Origin: Mesorhizobium terrae
Lineage (GTDB): Bacteria > Pseudomonadota > Alphaproteobacteria > Rhizobiales > Rhizobiaceae
NCBI RefSeq assembly: GCF_008727715.1
Contig: NZ_CP044218.1
Span: 1 to 64,000 of the forward strand
DNA: 64,000 nucleotides
Direction of reading: 5' to 3'
Part shown: piece by piece, positions 8,856-19,073 of the stretch
Numbering within the stretch: position 1 is the stretch's first letter
How the letters are laid out: every line of letters starts with the position of its first letter
Translations under genes and position numbers: made by a program
Notes under the pieces: generated by a model
Seen by the model: only the letters and a program-made list of their open reading frames with translations
The model's database searches: none
Told to the model about the DNA's origin: nothing

Positions 8856-9362
8856 TCAGACGCCGCGCTTGGGGCGCAATCTCACCACCACGTCGACATT
8901 GGCGATTTCCATGCCCTCCGGCGGAGCCGGTAGGTTGGCAATCGTCACCGGACCGCTCTCGATGTCGAAGATGCGGTTTTCGCCCTCGATAAAGAAATGG
9001 TGATGATCGGAGGTGTTGGTGTCGAAATAGGTGCGCGACCCTTCAACCGCGAGGATACGCAGCAGGCCGGCCTCGGTGAACTGGTGCAGGGCATTATAGA
9101 CCGTGGCGAGCGAGACCGGAACGCCAGCGGCCAGCGCCTCCTCGTGCAATTCCTCGGCCGAAAGGTGGCGGTCGCCCTTGGCGAACAGCAGATCGGCCAA
9201 CGCGATACGCTGGCGAGTCGGCCTCAGGCCCGCTTCGCGAACCCGCTTGTCCACACCAATGCCGCTCTTGCGTCCGTCCAAACCGATCGACCCGTTGTCT
9301 TGTTTCCGCCTGCCTTGCCTGCTGAGAAAGGCAAAAGTCAGGCCGAAATGGATACCCTGCAT
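8856..9362 (-). CDS. irr: Fur-family iron response regulator Irr
   Basis: Irr is the haem-responsive regulator of iron homeostasis in Rhizobiales. It represses haem synthesis and controls iron-storage genes under iron limitation. The protein shows the winged-helix region LRPTRQRIALADLLF, the family helix SLATVYNALHQF, and the triple-histidine motif of the Irr haem/metal site in DHHHFFIEGENRIFDIESG. It contains no cysteine, so it lacks the Cys-Pro haem regulatory motif of Bradyrhizobium Irr. The start is uncertain: the ATG at 9362 gives 168 residues, a TTG at 9398 gives 180, and downstream TTG or GTG codons would give the shorter N-terminus common in rhizobial Irr. It is divergent from fabA. 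Confidence 0.88.
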   Translation of the reverse strand: MQGIHFGLTFAFLSRQGRRKQDNGSIGLDGRKSGIGVDKRVREAGLRPTRQRIALADLLFAKGDRHLSAEELHEEALAAGVPVSLATVYNALHQFTEAGLLRILAVEGSRTYFDTNTSDHHHFFIEGENRIFDIESGPVTIANLPAPPEGMEIANVDVVVRLRPKRGV

Positions 9363-9540
9363 TGTGCCAGATATATTCTGTCGCCCAAATCCGATCAATA
9401 GCGCGCATTGACCCGGGGGAATGGGCAGGCTAGAGCCTCCGCGATACTCGCGGCGTCGGTTTCCGGCGTGAAGCGGACTGTGTTAGTTAATGTCAGGGCG
9501 CAGGCACCGCATCGCCGGGCGAACGATGGGGAAGGATCAA

Positions 9541-10056
9541 ATGGCGGATCGGAAATCGAGCTACGACTACGACGATCTGCTGGCTTGCGCCAAGGGCGAA
9601 CTGTTCGGCCCCGGCAATGCCCAGCTTCCCTACCCGCCGATGCTGATGTTCGATCGCATCACCGAGATCAGCGAAACCGGCGGCGCGTTCGACAAGGGTT
9701 TCCTGCGCGCCGAATTCGCCATCCATCGCGATCTCTGGTTCTTTCCCTGCCACTTCATCGACAATCCGGTCATGCCCGGCTGCCTCGGCCTCGATGCGCT
9801 GTGGCAATTGACCGGCTTCTTCCTCGGCTGGCTCGGCGAGCCCGGCAAGGGCATGGCGTTGTCGACGGGCGAAGTGAAATTCAAGGGCATGGTCACGCCT
9901 TCGGTCAAGAAGGTGGAGTACGGTGTCGACTTCAAGCGCGTGATGCGCGGCCGGCTGGTGCTCGGCATCGCCGATGGCTGGCTGAAGGCCGACGGCGAAC
10001 CCATATATTCAGCCACGGATCTGAAAGTGGGTCTGTCAAAGCAGTCCGCTGCCTGA
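9541..10056 (+). CDS. fabA: 3-hydroxydecanoyl-ACP dehydratase/isomerase FabA
   Basis: FabA dehydrates 3-hydroxydecanoyl-ACP and isomerises the product to cis-3-decenoyl-ACP, the branch point to unsaturated fatty acids. The 171-residue length matches E. coli FabA. The catalytic histidine is His71 in [12 protein letters not shown], and the partner aspartate is Asp85 in GLDALWQ. The ATG at 9541 has an AAGGA Shine-Dalgarno at good distance, so upstream in-frame starts are not needed. The gene is followed after 33 bases by fabB, its functional partner. Its promoter region is shared with irr. Confidence 0.96.
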   Translation: MADRKSSYDYDDLLACAKGELFGPGNAQLPYPPMLMFDRITEISETGGAFDKGFLRAEFAIHRDLWFFPCHFIDNPVMPGCLGLDALWQLTGFFLGWLGEPGKGMALSTGEVKFKGMVTPSVKKVEYGVDFKRVMRGRLVLGIADGWLKADGEPIYSATDLKVGLSKQSAA

Positions 10057-10089
10057 CGCCCGCACTCAACAACAGACGAGGAGCGCAAT

Positions 10090-11313
10090 ATGAGACGGGT
10101 CGTAGTAACTGGCCTCGGCATCGTATCGTCCATCGGAAACAATGCCGCCGAGGTTAGCGCCTCGCTTCATGACGCCAAGTCCGGCATCAGCTTCTCCAAT
10201 GACTTCGCCGAGCACGGCTTCAAGTGCCAGGTCTGGGGCGCCCCCAACCTCGACACGACCGATCTCGTCGACCGTCGCGCCGCGCGTTTCCTGTCGCAAG
10301 GCGGCATGTGGAACCATGTCGCGATGAAGCAGGCGATCGCCGACAGCGGGCTCGAGGAAAGTGTCGTTTCCAGCAACGAGCGCACCGGCATCATCATGGG
10401 TTCGGGCGGCCCTTCGACGCGGACTATCGTCGAAGCCTCCGAAATCACGCTGAAGAACACCAGCCCGAAGCGCATCGGCCCGTTCGCCGTGCCGAAGGCG
10501 ATGTCGTCGACCGCGTCGGCGACGCTCGCTACCTGGTTCAAGATCCACGGCGTCAACTATTCGATCTCGTCGGCCTGCTCGACCTCGGCGCATTGCATCG
10601 GCAATGCCGCCGAGATGATCCAGTGGGGCAAGCAGGACGTCATGTTCGCCGGCGGCCACGAAGACCTCGACTGGACGATGTCGAATCTGTTCGACGCCAT
10701 GGGCGCAATGTCCTCCAAATACAACGACCGTGCTGCCGTTGCCTCGCGCGCCTATGACCTCAACCGCGACGGCTTCGTCATTGCCGGCGGTGCCGGCGTG
10801 CTGGTGCTCGAAGAGCTCGAACATGCCAAGGCGCGCGGTGCCAAGATTTATTGCGAACTGGTTGGCTATGGCGCGACCTCGGACGGCTTCGACATGGTCG
10901 CGCCGTCGGGCGAAGGTGCTATCCGCTGCATGCGCCAGGCGCTGTCGACGGTGAAAGGCCCGGTCGACTATATCAACACCCATGGTACCTCGACGCCGGT
11001 GGGCGACTCGAAGGAAATGGGCGCCATCCGCGAAGTGTTCGCCGACAAGATGCCGAACATCACCTCGACCAAGTCGCTGACCGGCCATTCGCTGGGTGCG
11101 GCCGGCGTCCAGGAATCGATCTATTCCATCCTGATGATGCAGGGCGGTTTCATCGGTGAAAGCGCGCATATCGAAGAGCTGGACCCGGAATTCGAAGGCA
11201 TGCCGATCGTGCGCAAGCGCATCGACAACGCCAAAATCGACACCGTCCTGTCCAACTCCTTCGGCTTCGGCGGCACCAACGCCACGCTCGTTTTCCAGCG
11301 CCACTCCGCATAG
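10090..11313 (+). CDS. fabB: Beta-ketoacyl-ACP synthase I FabB
   Basis: FabB elongates acyl-ACP and is needed for cis-3-decenoyl-ACP elongation to unsaturated fatty acids. The 407-residue protein has the Cys-His-His triad at the same numbers as E. coli FabB: Cys163 ([10 protein letters not shown]), His298 ([11 protein letters not shown]) and His333 (LTGHSLGA). The C-terminal GFGG turn is present in NSFGFGGTN. An AGGAG Shine-Dalgarno lies just before the ATG. It sits between fabA and fabI with short gaps, so the three are probably one transcript. Confidence 0.96.
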   Translation: MRRVVVTGLGIVSSIGNNAAEVSASLHDAKSGISFSNDFAEHGFKCQVWGAPNLDTTDLVDRRAARFLSQGGMWNHVAMKQAIADSGLEESVVSSNERTGIIMGSGGPSTRTIVEASEITLKNTSPKRIGPFAVPKAMSSTASATLATWFKIHGVNYSISSACSTSAHCIGNAAEMIQWGKQDVMFAGGHEDLDWTMSNLFDAMGAMSSKYNDRAAVASRAYDLNRDGFVIAGGAGVLVLEELEHAKARGAKIYCELVGYGATSDGFDMVAPSGEGAIRCMRQALSTVKGPVDYINTHGTSTPVGDSKEMGAIREVFADKMPNITSTKSLTGHSLGAAGVQESIYSILMMQGGFIGESAHIEELDPEFEGMPIVRKRIDNAKIDTVLSNSFGFGGTNATLVFQRHSA

Positions 11314-11323
11314 GGTTTTCGAC

Positions 11324-12136
11324 ATGGACGGATTGATGAAGGGCAAGCGCGGGCTCATCATGGGCGTCGCGAACGATCATTCGATTGCCTGGGGCATTGC
11401 CGACAAGCTCGCCCAGCACGGCGCGGAACTGGCTTTCACCTATCAGGGCGAGGCGTTCGGCCGCCGCGTCAAGCCGCTGGCCGAGAAGATCGGCGCCTCG
11501 CTGGTTCTGCCTTGCGACGTCGAGGACAGCGCTTCTGTGGCAGCGACCTTCGAAACGCTCAAGCAGGAATGGGGCAAGCTCGATTTCATCGTTCACGCCA
11601 TCGGCTTTTCCGACAAGAACGAGCTGAAGGGGCTCTACGCCGACACCACGCGCGAGAACTTCGTCCGCACCATGGTGATCTCCTGCTATTCGTTCACCGA
11701 AGTCGCCCGCCATGCCGCCGCGCTGATGCAGGACGGCGGTTCGATGATCACGCTGACTTATGCCGGGTCCGTCCGTGTCATGCCCAACTACAACGTCATG
11801 GGCGTCGCCAAGGCCGGGCTGGAGGCAAGCGTGCGTTATCTCGCCAACGATTATGGCAGCCGCGGCATCCGCGTGAACGGCATCTCGGCCGGCCCGGTGC
11901 GAACGCTGGCGGGTGCCGGCATTTCGGACGCGCGCTACATGTACAGCTATCAGCAGCGCAATGCCCCGCTTCGCCGTACAGTCACCCTCGACGAGATTGG
12001 CGGCTCGGCGCTCTATCTGCTGTCGGACCTTTCCTCCGGCGTGACGGGCGAAATCCACTATGTTGATTCGGGGTACCACATCGTCTCGATGCCGGTGCTG
12101 GACGAATTGAAGCGGATGGACAGCGGCAAGGAATAG
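11324..12136 (+). CDS. fabI: Enoyl-ACP reductase (NADH) FabI
   Basis: FabI catalyses the last reduction of each fatty acid elongation cycle. From the ATG at 11324 the product is 270 residues. The Tyr-x6-Lys catalytic pair of this SDR subfamily is Tyr156 and Lys163 (PNYNVMGVAKAG), the same numbering as E. coli FabI, and the cofactor motif reads GVANDHSIAWGIA at 14-26. Longer in-frame starts lie inside fabB and are rejected. The gap to fabB is only 10 bases. The pair fabB-fabI next to fabA is a common arrangement in rhizobia. Confidence 0.95.
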   Translation: MDGLMKGKRGLIMGVANDHSIAWGIADKLAQHGAELAFTYQGEAFGRRVKPLAEKIGASLVLPCDVEDSASVAATFETLKQEWGKLDFIVHAIGFSDKNELKGLYADTTRENFVRTMVISCYSFTEVARHAAALMQDGGSMITLTYAGSVRVMPNYNVMGVAKAGLEASVRYLANDYGSRGIRVNGISAGPVRTLAGAGISDARYMYSYQQRNAPLRRTVTLDEIGGSALYLLSDLSSGVTGEIHYVDSGYHIVSMPVLDELKRMDSGKE

Positions 12137-12337
12137 GAACGGCGCGCTTCCTGCCCCAAAACGCCTTGTTTGCCAAGAAAATTGCCCGATTTTCACAACC
12201 CTCAGCAAGCCCTTGCTTTCTGACGCATTTTAATGAAACGTTAGGCAAGCTTAGCCGCGAATAAAATGCGACCAATCGCAGGAAACTTATTTTAAGGGGA
12301 ACGCGGTTAGAACATCCGGCAGATTGGGAACCTGCGT

Positions 12338-13897
12338 ATGCCCGCCGACAAAAATCCTGGCCGAACGCCACTTTTCCGGCTGATAACCATCGCCGCCGCC
12401 GGCTTGGGCAGCTTCATGCTGGGCTTGTGGGGGCTTAAGCTCGGCGTCGGCGACGGACTGGCTGAACTCCCCGTCAACGCTATCGCGGCCGTCGTTGCCG
12501 CTCTGTGCGCGCTGGCCGCCGCCGTGGCCGCGATGTCGTTCTTCGCCGGCGTCGATGAATCGGCCGACTATGTGTTTTCCGAAACCAATTTCGACAAGCT
12601 GACCGGAACGCTGGCCAAGCATGCGATGGTCGGCAAGGTGGCGGAAGCCGCCTCGCAGACACTGAAGACCGGCGAACCGGTCTATCTGCTCGACATCGAC
12701 GTCAACCGCTTCAAGCAGATCAATGACGCTATCGGCTATGCGCAGGTCGACGACCTGGTGCAGCTGTTCGCGCAGCGGCTGAAAACCCTTCTGCCGCGCG
12801 AGGCCGTCGTTGGCCGCATTGGTCCCGGCGAGTTCGCCGTGCTCTATCCCGACAAGCGGCTGCTCGGCTCCATGGAAGCCCTGGTCGAGAAGCTGGTAGA
12901 CGATCTCGTCGCCCCCTATCAGTTGAAGACGCATCTGCAGTCGATCAGCCTTTCGATCGGCGTCGTTGCCATGCCGAAGGACGGCATCGATCCCGTGCTG
13001 GTGCTGCGCCGTGCCAATCTCGCCCTGCAGAACGCCCGCGCAACCAATGCCGCCGGTGCATGGTCGGTGTTCCAGCCGGAAATGGGCAAGGTTGCCGACC
13101 ACCGCCAGTGGGTCGAATCCGAATTGCACACCGCGTTCGAACGCGGCGACTTCGACCTGCACTATCAGCCGCAGCTCGACCTGCCGACCGGCAAGGTCGT
13201 CGGCTATGAGGCGCTGATCCGCTGGAACCATCCCGAGCGCGGCATGATCCCGCCGATGGAATTCATCCCGCTGGCGGAAGAGACCGGCATGATCGGCCCG
13301 ATCGGCGAATGGGTGCTGCACAAGGCATGTTCGGATGCTCGCCATCTGCCGGAAGAGTGCTTCGTGGCGGTCAACATCTCGCCGGTGCAGTTCATGACCA
13401 AGGATTTTCTGGCCATGGTGCGCAACACCATAGCCAGCACCGGCATCAAGCCGTCGCGGCTGGAGCTGGAAGTGACTGAAACGGCGATGATGCAGGACAA
13501 GGACCGCGCCGCAGCGATCCTAAGGGAACTGTCCGACATGGGCATTTCGGTCGCCGTCGACGACTTCGGCACTGGTTATTCCAACCTGAGCTACCTGATC
13601 GACTTCTCGTTCCGCAAACTGAAGATCGACCGCTCCTTCGTCAGCCGCATCGACACCGATTCCGGCTCCGGCGCCGTGGTTTCCACCATCGTCGGCCTGT
13701 CGCGGGCGCTCGGCGTCAGCACCATCGCTGAAGGCGTCGAGACCGAGAGCCAGGCCTCCATGCTGCGGGCTGCTGGCTGCGAAGTGGTGCAGGGTTATCT
13801 GTTTGGCAAGCCGGCGCCGCTGCGTGTCATCGGCGGCCAGACGCACTCCGTGGAACAGATCGTGCAGGAGAGGCGCGGCAGCGCCGGCATGCACTGA
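12338..13897 (+). CDS. Membrane GGDEF/EAL protein, probable c-di-GMP phosphodiesterase
   Basis: The 519-residue protein has two N-terminal membrane helices (about residues 13-35 and 45-70), a GGDEF-type domain (about 80-245) and an EAL domain (about 255-505). The GGDEF active-site loop reads GPGEF at 162-166, so the diguanylate cyclase half is probably inactive and may act as a GTP sensor. The EAL domain is intact: EAL at 291-293, then VAVNISPVQF, ELEVTETAM, DDFGTGYSNLSYL, KIDRSFV and IAEGVET, which supply the metal and catalytic residues. The expected activity is c-di-GMP hydrolysis, linked to the motile-sessile switch. It stands as a single gene. Confidence 0.9.
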   Translation: MPADKNPGRTPLFRLITIAAAGLGSFMLGLWGLKLGVGDGLAELPVNAIAAVVAALCALAAAVAAMSFFAGVDESADYVFSETNFDKLTGTLAKHAMVGKVAEAASQTLKTGEPVYLLDIDVNRFKQINDAIGYAQVDDLVQLFAQRLKTLLPREAVVGRIGPGEFAVLYPDKRLLGSMEALVEKLVDDLVAPYQLKTHLQSISLSIGVVAMPKDGIDPVLVLRRANLALQNARATNAAGAWSVFQPEMGKVADHRQWVESELHTAFERGDFDLHYQPQLDLPTGKVVGYEALIRWNHPERGMIPPMEFIPLAEETGMIGPIGEWVLHKACSDARHLPEECFVAVNISPVQFMTKDFLAMVRNTIASTGIKPSRLELEVTETAMMQDKDRAAAILRELSDMGISVAVDDFGTGYSNLSYLIDFSFRKLKIDRSFVSRIDTDSGSGAVVSTIVGLSRALGVSTIAEGVETESQASMLRAAGCEVVQGYLFGKPAPLRVIGGQTHSVEQIVQERRGSAGMH

Positions 13898-13955
13898 TCC
13901 AACTGGCAAATTCATCGATCGGGATGATGTGCTGCGGGCGCAGAGCGCCCGCCTG

Positions 13956-14972
13956 TCAGCGCCGGGCCAGAAGAACCTTGAAAGCGTCGTTGCGGGCGAC
14001 TTCCGCATGGCTGGAAAAGGCACCGGCCAGAACAGGCTCGTAAGGCAGCTGCCGGTTCGCCACCATGAAAAGCCGACCGCCCGGTTTCAGCGCCTTCGCT
14101 GCCGCGCGGATGATGGCGGCGCCCAATTCCGGCTCGGCTGCGCGGCCGCGATGGAAGGGCGGGTTCATCACAATCGCATCGTAACGTTCGCTGGGCGGCT
14201 CGCCGGCTAGATCGTGCCAGAACAGCCGAACCGGCAGGCCGGGCGCCAGGCGGGCCAGTGTACGCCCCGCAGCCTGCACTGACGGGTAGTCGGCCTCGTA
14301 GAGATCGATGCCGGCAAGGTTCGAACAGCGCTCCGCTAGCGCTGCCGACAGGAAGCCCCAGCCCGCACAGAAATCCGCGACCCGGCCCTTGATGTCGATC
14401 GGCAAGTGCTCGGCAAGGAAGCGCGATCCCGCATCGACCCGGTCGTAGGAGAACATGCCGGGCGCCGTCTCGTAACGATCCTCGACCATGAGCGAGGGAT
14501 TGGCGGCACGGAGCACCGTGGCGATAGCCTCGCCGGCAGGCCGCCGGAACCAGAAGGCGATGCCATGATATTTGGGCAGATGCCCGTCGATCGCGACCAG
14601 CTCGCCGACGCGCTTTCGCAGCGAGGCGATACCGTCCTCCTTGCCGCCGGCAACCACGATCAAGCCGCCCTCGCCCGTGCGCTCGACAGCATCGGCAATG
14701 CGCAACTCGTTGAGACCGCGATGACGCCCGGCAAGGACAAAAGCCAGGTCGTAGCCTACCCCTTCCGCCTCGGGCGTGACGGTATGGCCGGATGCCTGGA
14801 GCAGCCGGAAGTCGGGGCGAAATCCCTGAACGGGAAAGAGCTCAGCTTCGAAGCCTGCGGGCAGCCGAAAGCCGGGCTCGGCGCCCAGGAACAGCGCGCG
14901 CGTGCCTTTCCGAGGCAAAGGGACCGCATCCGCCTCGAAGGGATAGAACAAGGTCTTGAGCGCATCGCGCAT
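13956..14972 (-). CDS. rsmC: RsmC-like 16S rRNA (guanine-N2) methyltransferase
   Basis: RsmC methylates G1207 of 16S rRNA using S-adenosylmethionine. The 338-residue protein has the two-part RsmC plan: an N-terminal degenerate methyltransferase-like half (to about residue 160) and a catalytic C-terminal half. The catalytic half has motif I in VADFCAGWGFLSAAL (about 193-207) and motif IV in IVMNPPFHRG, where NPPF is the signature for exocyclic amino-group methylation. RlmG (23S G1835) is the main alternative. It lies downstream of pnp on the same strand and is separated from it by the pnp terminator. Confidence 0.82.
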   Translation of the reverse strand: MRDALKTLFYPFEADAVPLPRKGTRALFLGAEPGFRLPAGFEAELFPVQGFRPDFRLLQASGHTVTPEAEGVGYDLAFVLAGRHRGLNELRIADAVERTGEGGLIVVAGGKEDGIASLRKRVGELVAIDGHLPKYHGIAFWFRRPAGEAIATVLRAANPSLMVEDRYETAPGMFSYDRVDAGSRFLAEHLPIDIKGRVADFCAGWGFLSAALAERCSNLAGIDLYEADYPSVQAAGRTLARLAPGLPVRLFWHDLAGEPPSERYDAIVMNPPFHRGRAAEPELGAAIIRAAAKALKPGGRLFMVANRQLPYEPVLAGAFSSHAEVARNDAFKVLLARR

Positions 14973-15016
14973 TCCGGCTTCCTATTTCGTACCTGCTTGG
15001 AGGCTCGCCGCAAACG

Positions 15017-15045
15017 AAAACGGGCGCACTCTCACGGCGCGCCCG
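15017..15045 (-). terminator. Intrinsic terminator after pnp
   Basis: On the minus strand a seven-pair stem (plus-strand bases 15021-15027 with 15039-15045) is followed by four T residues and then CGTTT. It lies just after the pnp stop codon at 15069, so it should end the rpsO-pnp transcript before the RsmC-like gene. Confidence 0.7.
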
Positions 15046-15068
15046 CTTCATATCAAAAAGTGCTGCTA

Positions 15069-17216
15069 TCAGGCGGCGGTTTCTTCGCCTTCCGCCTTCT
15101 TCTCGCGCACGATTTCCTTGCCGGTGGCCTGGTCGACGACCTTCATCGACAGGCGAACCTTGCCGCGCTCGTCGAAGCCCATCAGCTTGACCCAGACCTT
15201 GTCGCCTTCCTTGACGACGTCCGAGGTCTTGCCGACGCGCTCGTTGGAGAGCTGCGAAATGTGGACGAGACCGTCCTTCGGGCCGAAGAAGTTGACGAAG
15301 GCGCCGAAGTCGGCGGTCTTGACGACCGTGCCTTCGTAGATTTCCCCGACTTCCGGCTCGGCAACGATGGTGTGGATCCACTTCTTCGCCGCCTCGATTT
15401 CCTTGGCGTTGGAGGAAGCGATCTTCACGGTGCCGTCGTCTTCGATGTTGATCTTGGCGCCGGTCTTCTCGACGATCTCGCGGATCACCTTGCCGCCCGA
15501 ACCGATAACGTCACGGATCTTGTCGGTCGGGATGTGCATGACCTCGATGCGCGGCGCGAACTCGCCGAGCTCCGAGCGGGCGCCGGAGAGCGCCTTGCCC
15601 ATTTCGCCGAGGATGTGCAGGCGGCCGTCCTTGGCCTGGCCAAGCGCGACCTTCATGATCTCTTCGGTGATACCGTCGATCTTGATGTCCATCTGCAGGG
15701 CGGTGATGCCGTTGGTCGTACCGGCCACCTTGAAGTCCATGTCGCCGAGGTGATCCTCGTCGCCGAGGATGTCGGAGAGTACCGCGAAGCGCTCGCCTTC
15801 CTTGATCAGTCCCATGGCGATGCCGGCAACCGGCTTCTGCAGCGGAACGCCGGCATCCATCAGCGCCAGCGAGGTGCCGCAAACGGTGGCCATCGAGGAC
15901 GAACCGTTGGACTCGGTGATCTCCGAGACAACGCGCAGCGTGTAGGGGAACTGCTCGGTAGCCGGCAGCATCGGACGGATGGCGCGCCATGCGAGCTTGC
16001 CGTGACCGATTTCGCGGCGGCCCGGCGAGCCCATGCGGCCCGTCTCACCGACCGAGTAGGGCGGGAAGTTGTAGTGAAGGAGGAACGTCTCCTTGTACAT
16101 GCCGGTCAGCGCGTCGACATACTGCTCGTCTTCGCCGGTGCCCAGCGTGGCGACAACGATCGCCTGGGTCTCGCCGCGGGTGAACAGGGCCGAACCGTGG
16201 GTGCGCGGCAGGATGCCGACTTCCGATTCGATGCGGCGGACGGTCGAGAGATCGCGGCCGTCGATACGCGCGGAGGTGTCGAGGATGTTCCAGCGCACGA
16301 TCTTGGCCTGGAGTTCCTTGAACACGGTCGCGACCTGCTCGGGCGAATACTTCGCTTCCTCGCCCTCGGCCGGGGTGAAGGCAGCCTTGACCTTGGCCTT
16401 GGCGGCGTCGACAGCGGCGTAACGGGCCTGCTTATCGGTGATCTTGTAGGCGGCGCGCAGATCAGCCTCGGCAACGCCGAGCATGTCCTTCTCCAGGTCG
16501 CCGAAGGACGGCGGGGTGAAATCGCGCGGGTCCTTGGCAGCAACTTCAGCGAGCTTGATGATCGCGTCGAGCACCGGCTGGAAGCCCTTGTGGCCGAACA
16601 TGACGGCCCCGAGCATAACGTCTTCCGGCAGTTCCTTGGCTTCCGACTCGACCATCAGAACGGCATCGCCCGTACCGGCGACGACGAGGTCGAGCTTGGA
16701 TTCCTGCATCTCGTCGATGTGCGGGTTCAGAACGTATTCGCCGTTGATGTAGCCGACGCGGGCGCCGCCGATCGGGCCCATGAACGGTACGCCAGACAGG
16801 GTCAGCGCGGCCGAGGTGGCAACGATCGACAGGATGTCCGGATCGTTCTCGAGGTCGTGCTGCACGACGGTGACGACAACCTGCGTGTCGTTCTTGTAGC
16901 CGTCGGCGAAGAGCGGACGGATCGGGCGGTCGATGAGGCGGGAAACCAGGGTTTCCTTCTCGCTCGGACGGCCTTCACGCTTGAAATAGCCACCCGGGAT
17001 CTTGCCGGCGGCGTAGGTCTTTTCCTGATAGTTGACGGTCAGCGGGAAGAAGTCGAAGCCCGGCTTCGGCTCCTTGGCCGAAACGACTGTGGCCAGAACG
17101 ACGGTCTCGCCATAGGTGGCGAGCACGGCGCCGTCGGCCTGGCGGGCGATCTTGCCGGTTTCCAGGATGAGCGGACGGCCGCCCCATTCGATTTCGACTT
17201 TGTGGTAATTGAACAT
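15069..17216 (-). CDS. pnp: Polyribonucleotide nucleotidyltransferase (PNPase)
   Basis: PNPase is a 3'-5' phosphorolytic exoribonuclease and a core part of the RNA degradosome. The 715-residue protein has two RNase PH-like domains (about 1-210 and 310-540) flanking an alpha-helical linker, a KH domain ([15 protein letters not shown], about 560-620) and an S1 domain at the C-terminus ([18 protein letters not shown], about 623-690). The ATG at 17216 has an AAGGA site six bases upstream. It follows rpsO on the same strand, the order found in most proteobacteria, with a hairpin-bearing intergenic region of about 270 bases between them. Confidence 0.97.
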   Translation of the reverse strand: MFNYHKVEIEWGGRPLILETGKIARQADGAVLATYGETVVLATVVSAKEPKPGFDFFPLTVNYQEKTYAAGKIPGGYFKREGRPSEKETLVSRLIDRPIRPLFADGYKNDTQVVVTVVQHDLENDPDILSIVATSAALTLSGVPFMGPIGGARVGYINGEYVLNPHIDEMQESKLDLVVAGTGDAVLMVESEAKELPEDVMLGAVMFGHKGFQPVLDAIIKLAEVAAKDPRDFTPPSFGDLEKDMLGVAEADLRAAYKITDKQARYAAVDAAKAKVKAAFTPAEGEEAKYSPEQVATVFKELQAKIVRWNILDTSARIDGRDLSTVRRIESEVGILPRTHGSALFTRGETQAIVVATLGTGEDEQYVDALTGMYKETFLLHYNFPPYSVGETGRMGSPGRREIGHGKLAWRAIRPMLPATEQFPYTLRVVSEITESNGSSSMATVCGTSLALMDAGVPLQKPVAGIAMGLIKEGERFAVLSDILGDEDHLGDMDFKVAGTTNGITALQMDIKIDGITEEIMKVALGQAKDGRLHILGEMGKALSGARSELGEFAPRIEVMHIPTDKIRDVIGSGGKVIREIVEKTGAKINIEDDGTVKIASSNAKEIEAAKKWIHTIVAEPEVGEIYEGTVVKTADFGAFVNFFGPKDGLVHISQLSNERVGKTSDVVKEGDKVWVKLMGFDERGKVRLSMKVVDQATGKEIVREKKAEGEETAA

Positions 17217-17420
17217 ATCTTGTCCTTCATATGCGGAAGGGGCCGCGCCATACGATCATGCGCGACGCCCCCTTCCTGGCTTCCTTTCTCGGGCAGCCAC
17301 GGGCAAGACAACGGGAGGCTTGAATATGTGCGGGCCACGCCCGAGCCAAGCATCCTGCAATCCTGCCCCATGACCGTCCACGGGCGGTTTCATGCGGCCC
17401 TCTGCCAGATGAAACCGGGC

Positions 17421-17476
17421 CGGGCCTTTCAGGGCCCGAATGCGCGACCGGCGGACCCTCCGAGAGGGTCCGCCGG
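17421..17476 (-). terminator. Hairpins between rpsO and pnp
   Basis: Bases 17448-17460 pair perfectly with 17464-17476 (13 pairs, three-base loop), just 3' of the rpsO stop. A second, weaker stem uses 17421-17426 with 17433-17438. Neither has a T-run. In E. coli the rpsO-pnp gap holds an attenuating terminator and the RNase III site that controls PNPase. These stems may play the same part, but that is inferred only from position. Confidence 0.5.
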
Positions 17477-17484
17477 CCAATTCG

Positions 17485-17754
17485 TCAGCGGCGCAGACCG
17501 AGCTTGTCGATCAGCGTCTGATAGCGTGCGTCATCCTTGCGCTTGAGATAGTCAAGCAGGCTGCGACGCTGGGAAACGAGGGCGAGCAGGCCACGACGGG
17601 AGTGGTTGTCCTTCTTGTGGTCCTTGAAGTGCTCGGTGAGGTTCTTGATGCGCTCGGAAAGGATTGCAACCTGGACTTCCGGCGAGCCGGTATCACCCTT
17701 GGCGGTTGCGAATTCGGTCATCAGTTCCGATTTGCGTTCAGCAGTAATCGACAT
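17485..17754 (-). CDS. rpsO: 30S ribosomal protein S15
   Basis: S15 binds 16S rRNA early in assembly of the small-subunit platform. From the ATG at 17754 the product is 89 residues, exactly the length of E. coli S15. The family motif [17 protein letters not shown] is present, as are [16 protein letters not shown] and the C-terminal [14 protein letters not shown]. The 20-residue in-frame extension upstream has no resemblance to S15 and is rejected. The gene is followed by pnp on the same strand. Confidence 0.97.
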   Translation of the reverse strand: MSITAERKSELMTEFATAKGDTGSPEVQVAILSERIKNLTEHFKDHKKDNHSRRGLLALVSQRRSLLDYLKRKDDARYQTLIDKLGLRR

Positions 17755-17934
17755 CGTATTTTCCTTTCTAAAGGGAGGAAACGAGGCGCCCATAGCCGGG
17801 ATGTCGTCCAGCAAGGGTCAATGATCATCACGCAGTCCGGCGCGATGTTGCGGCGCGTATAGTGCAAATGATCGCAAAAAGCCAGCCCATATTCACATGG
17901 CTGCCTTGAGCCGGGGGCGTGACGCGCCCTGCCC

Positions 17935-19029
17935 CTACAGCCACTTCTTCCATTTGAAGAAAGAGATCAGGCCGAACGCGATCGCGGCCATGAAAACCAG
18001 CGCGGCCGGGTAGCCATAGCGAGAATGCAGCTCCGGCATGTTCCAGGGCGACGATGCCGGGTCGAAATTCATGCCCCACACGCCGACCAGGAAGGTCAGT
18101 GGGATGAAGATCGCCGAAACGATGGTCAGCAGGCTGATGACCTCGTTGGTGCGTGCCTGGCTGAGCGAAAGATGCATCTCGATCAGCCCGGTCGTCATGT
18201 CGCGCTGGGTTTCCACCTGCTCAATCAGGCGAAGCGCGTGGTCCAGCGTGTCATTGAGAAATATCTTGGTCTCGGCCTTCACATAGGCGGCGTCGCTGCG
18301 GATCAGCGTGGCCAATGCGTCGCGCAGCGGCCACAGCGCACCCTTCAAGACGCCGGTACGCCGGCGCAGCTGGTGCAATTGTTGCATCTGCTGTTTCTGC
18401 GGGCCGCGCATCATGTCGTCCTCGACCCTGTCGATGATGTCGCTCGATGCATCCACCGCGGGGAAATAGCTGTCGACCACGGCATCGATGAGCGCATAGG
18501 CAAGATAGTCGGCGCCGCGCGAGCGCAGGCGGCTGGGTGCGGTGGAGGCGATGCGTTTGCGCACCGGGTCGAACGGATCGCCCTCACGCTCCTGGAAGGT
18601 GATGACGAACTTCTTTCCGAAGAAAACCGACACCTGTTCGTAGCGGTTGGTGGCGACGTCGTCGATCATCGAGATGACGACGAAGGCATGATCCTCGAAG
18701 AAATCCACCTTCGGCCGCTGGCCGGTGTTGACCACATCCTCCAAGGCCAGCGGGTGCAGGTCGAAGATGCGGCCGATCTCCTCGATCAGCGCGATGTTGG
18801 CAAGGCCGACGCAGTCGAGCCAGATCAGCGGCCATTTCTCGCAATGGACGGTGAGGTCGTCGATGCTGGCATTGGCGATGGTTTCGACCTTGTCGGGCGA
18901 CATCAGCGTCAGACGGAGCTCGCTGCGATGCGCCGCCGGATCGGCGATCAATGTGCCCGGAGAAGCACCGGCCGGCACACGCCGTGCGGATCGCGCTACA
19001 TGAAGCGAAGCGGTCTCAGCCTTTGCCAT
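17935..19029 (-). CDS. corA: CorA-family magnesium/divalent cation transporter
   Basis: CorA forms a pentameric inner-membrane channel for Mg2+ and related cations. The 364-residue protein has a large cytoplasmic N-terminal domain (about 1-290) and two C-terminal membrane helices. The selectivity motif GMN lies at 319-321 after the first helix (SAIFIPLTFLVGVWGMNF). The protein ends in a basic tail (FKWKKWL), as is common. It stands between truB and rpsO on the same strand, 44 bases downstream of truB, so some read-through from rbfA-truB is possible. Zn2+ export by a ZntB-like member is the alternative. Confidence 0.92.
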   Translation of the reverse strand: MAKAETASLHVARSARRVPAGASPGTLIADPAAHRSELRLTLMSPDKVETIANASIDDLTVHCEKWPLIWLDCVGLANIALIEEIGRIFDLHPLALEDVVNTGQRPKVDFFEDHAFVVISMIDDVATNRYEQVSVFFGKKFVITFQEREGDPFDPVRKRIASTAPSRLRSRGADYLAYALIDAVVDSYFPAVDASSDIIDRVEDDMMRGPQKQQMQQLHQLRRRTGVLKGALWPLRDALATLIRSDAAYVKAETKIFLNDTLDHALRLIEQVETQRDMTTGLIEMHLSLSQARTNEVISLLTIVSAIFIPLTFLVGVWGMNFDPASSPWNMPELHSRYGYPAALVFMAAIAFGLISFFKWKKWL

Positions 19030-19073
19030 CCGGGCCTCGTGCGAATCCTGACGCGGAGATTATCGGGCACGCC

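Noticed and set aside
14406..17546. A very long open frame on the plus strand opposite the RsmC-like and pnp genes
   Set aside because: High-GC coding DNA gives long open frames on the opposite strand. This one mirrors the clear motifs of pnp and RsmC and has no motif or ribosome site of its own.
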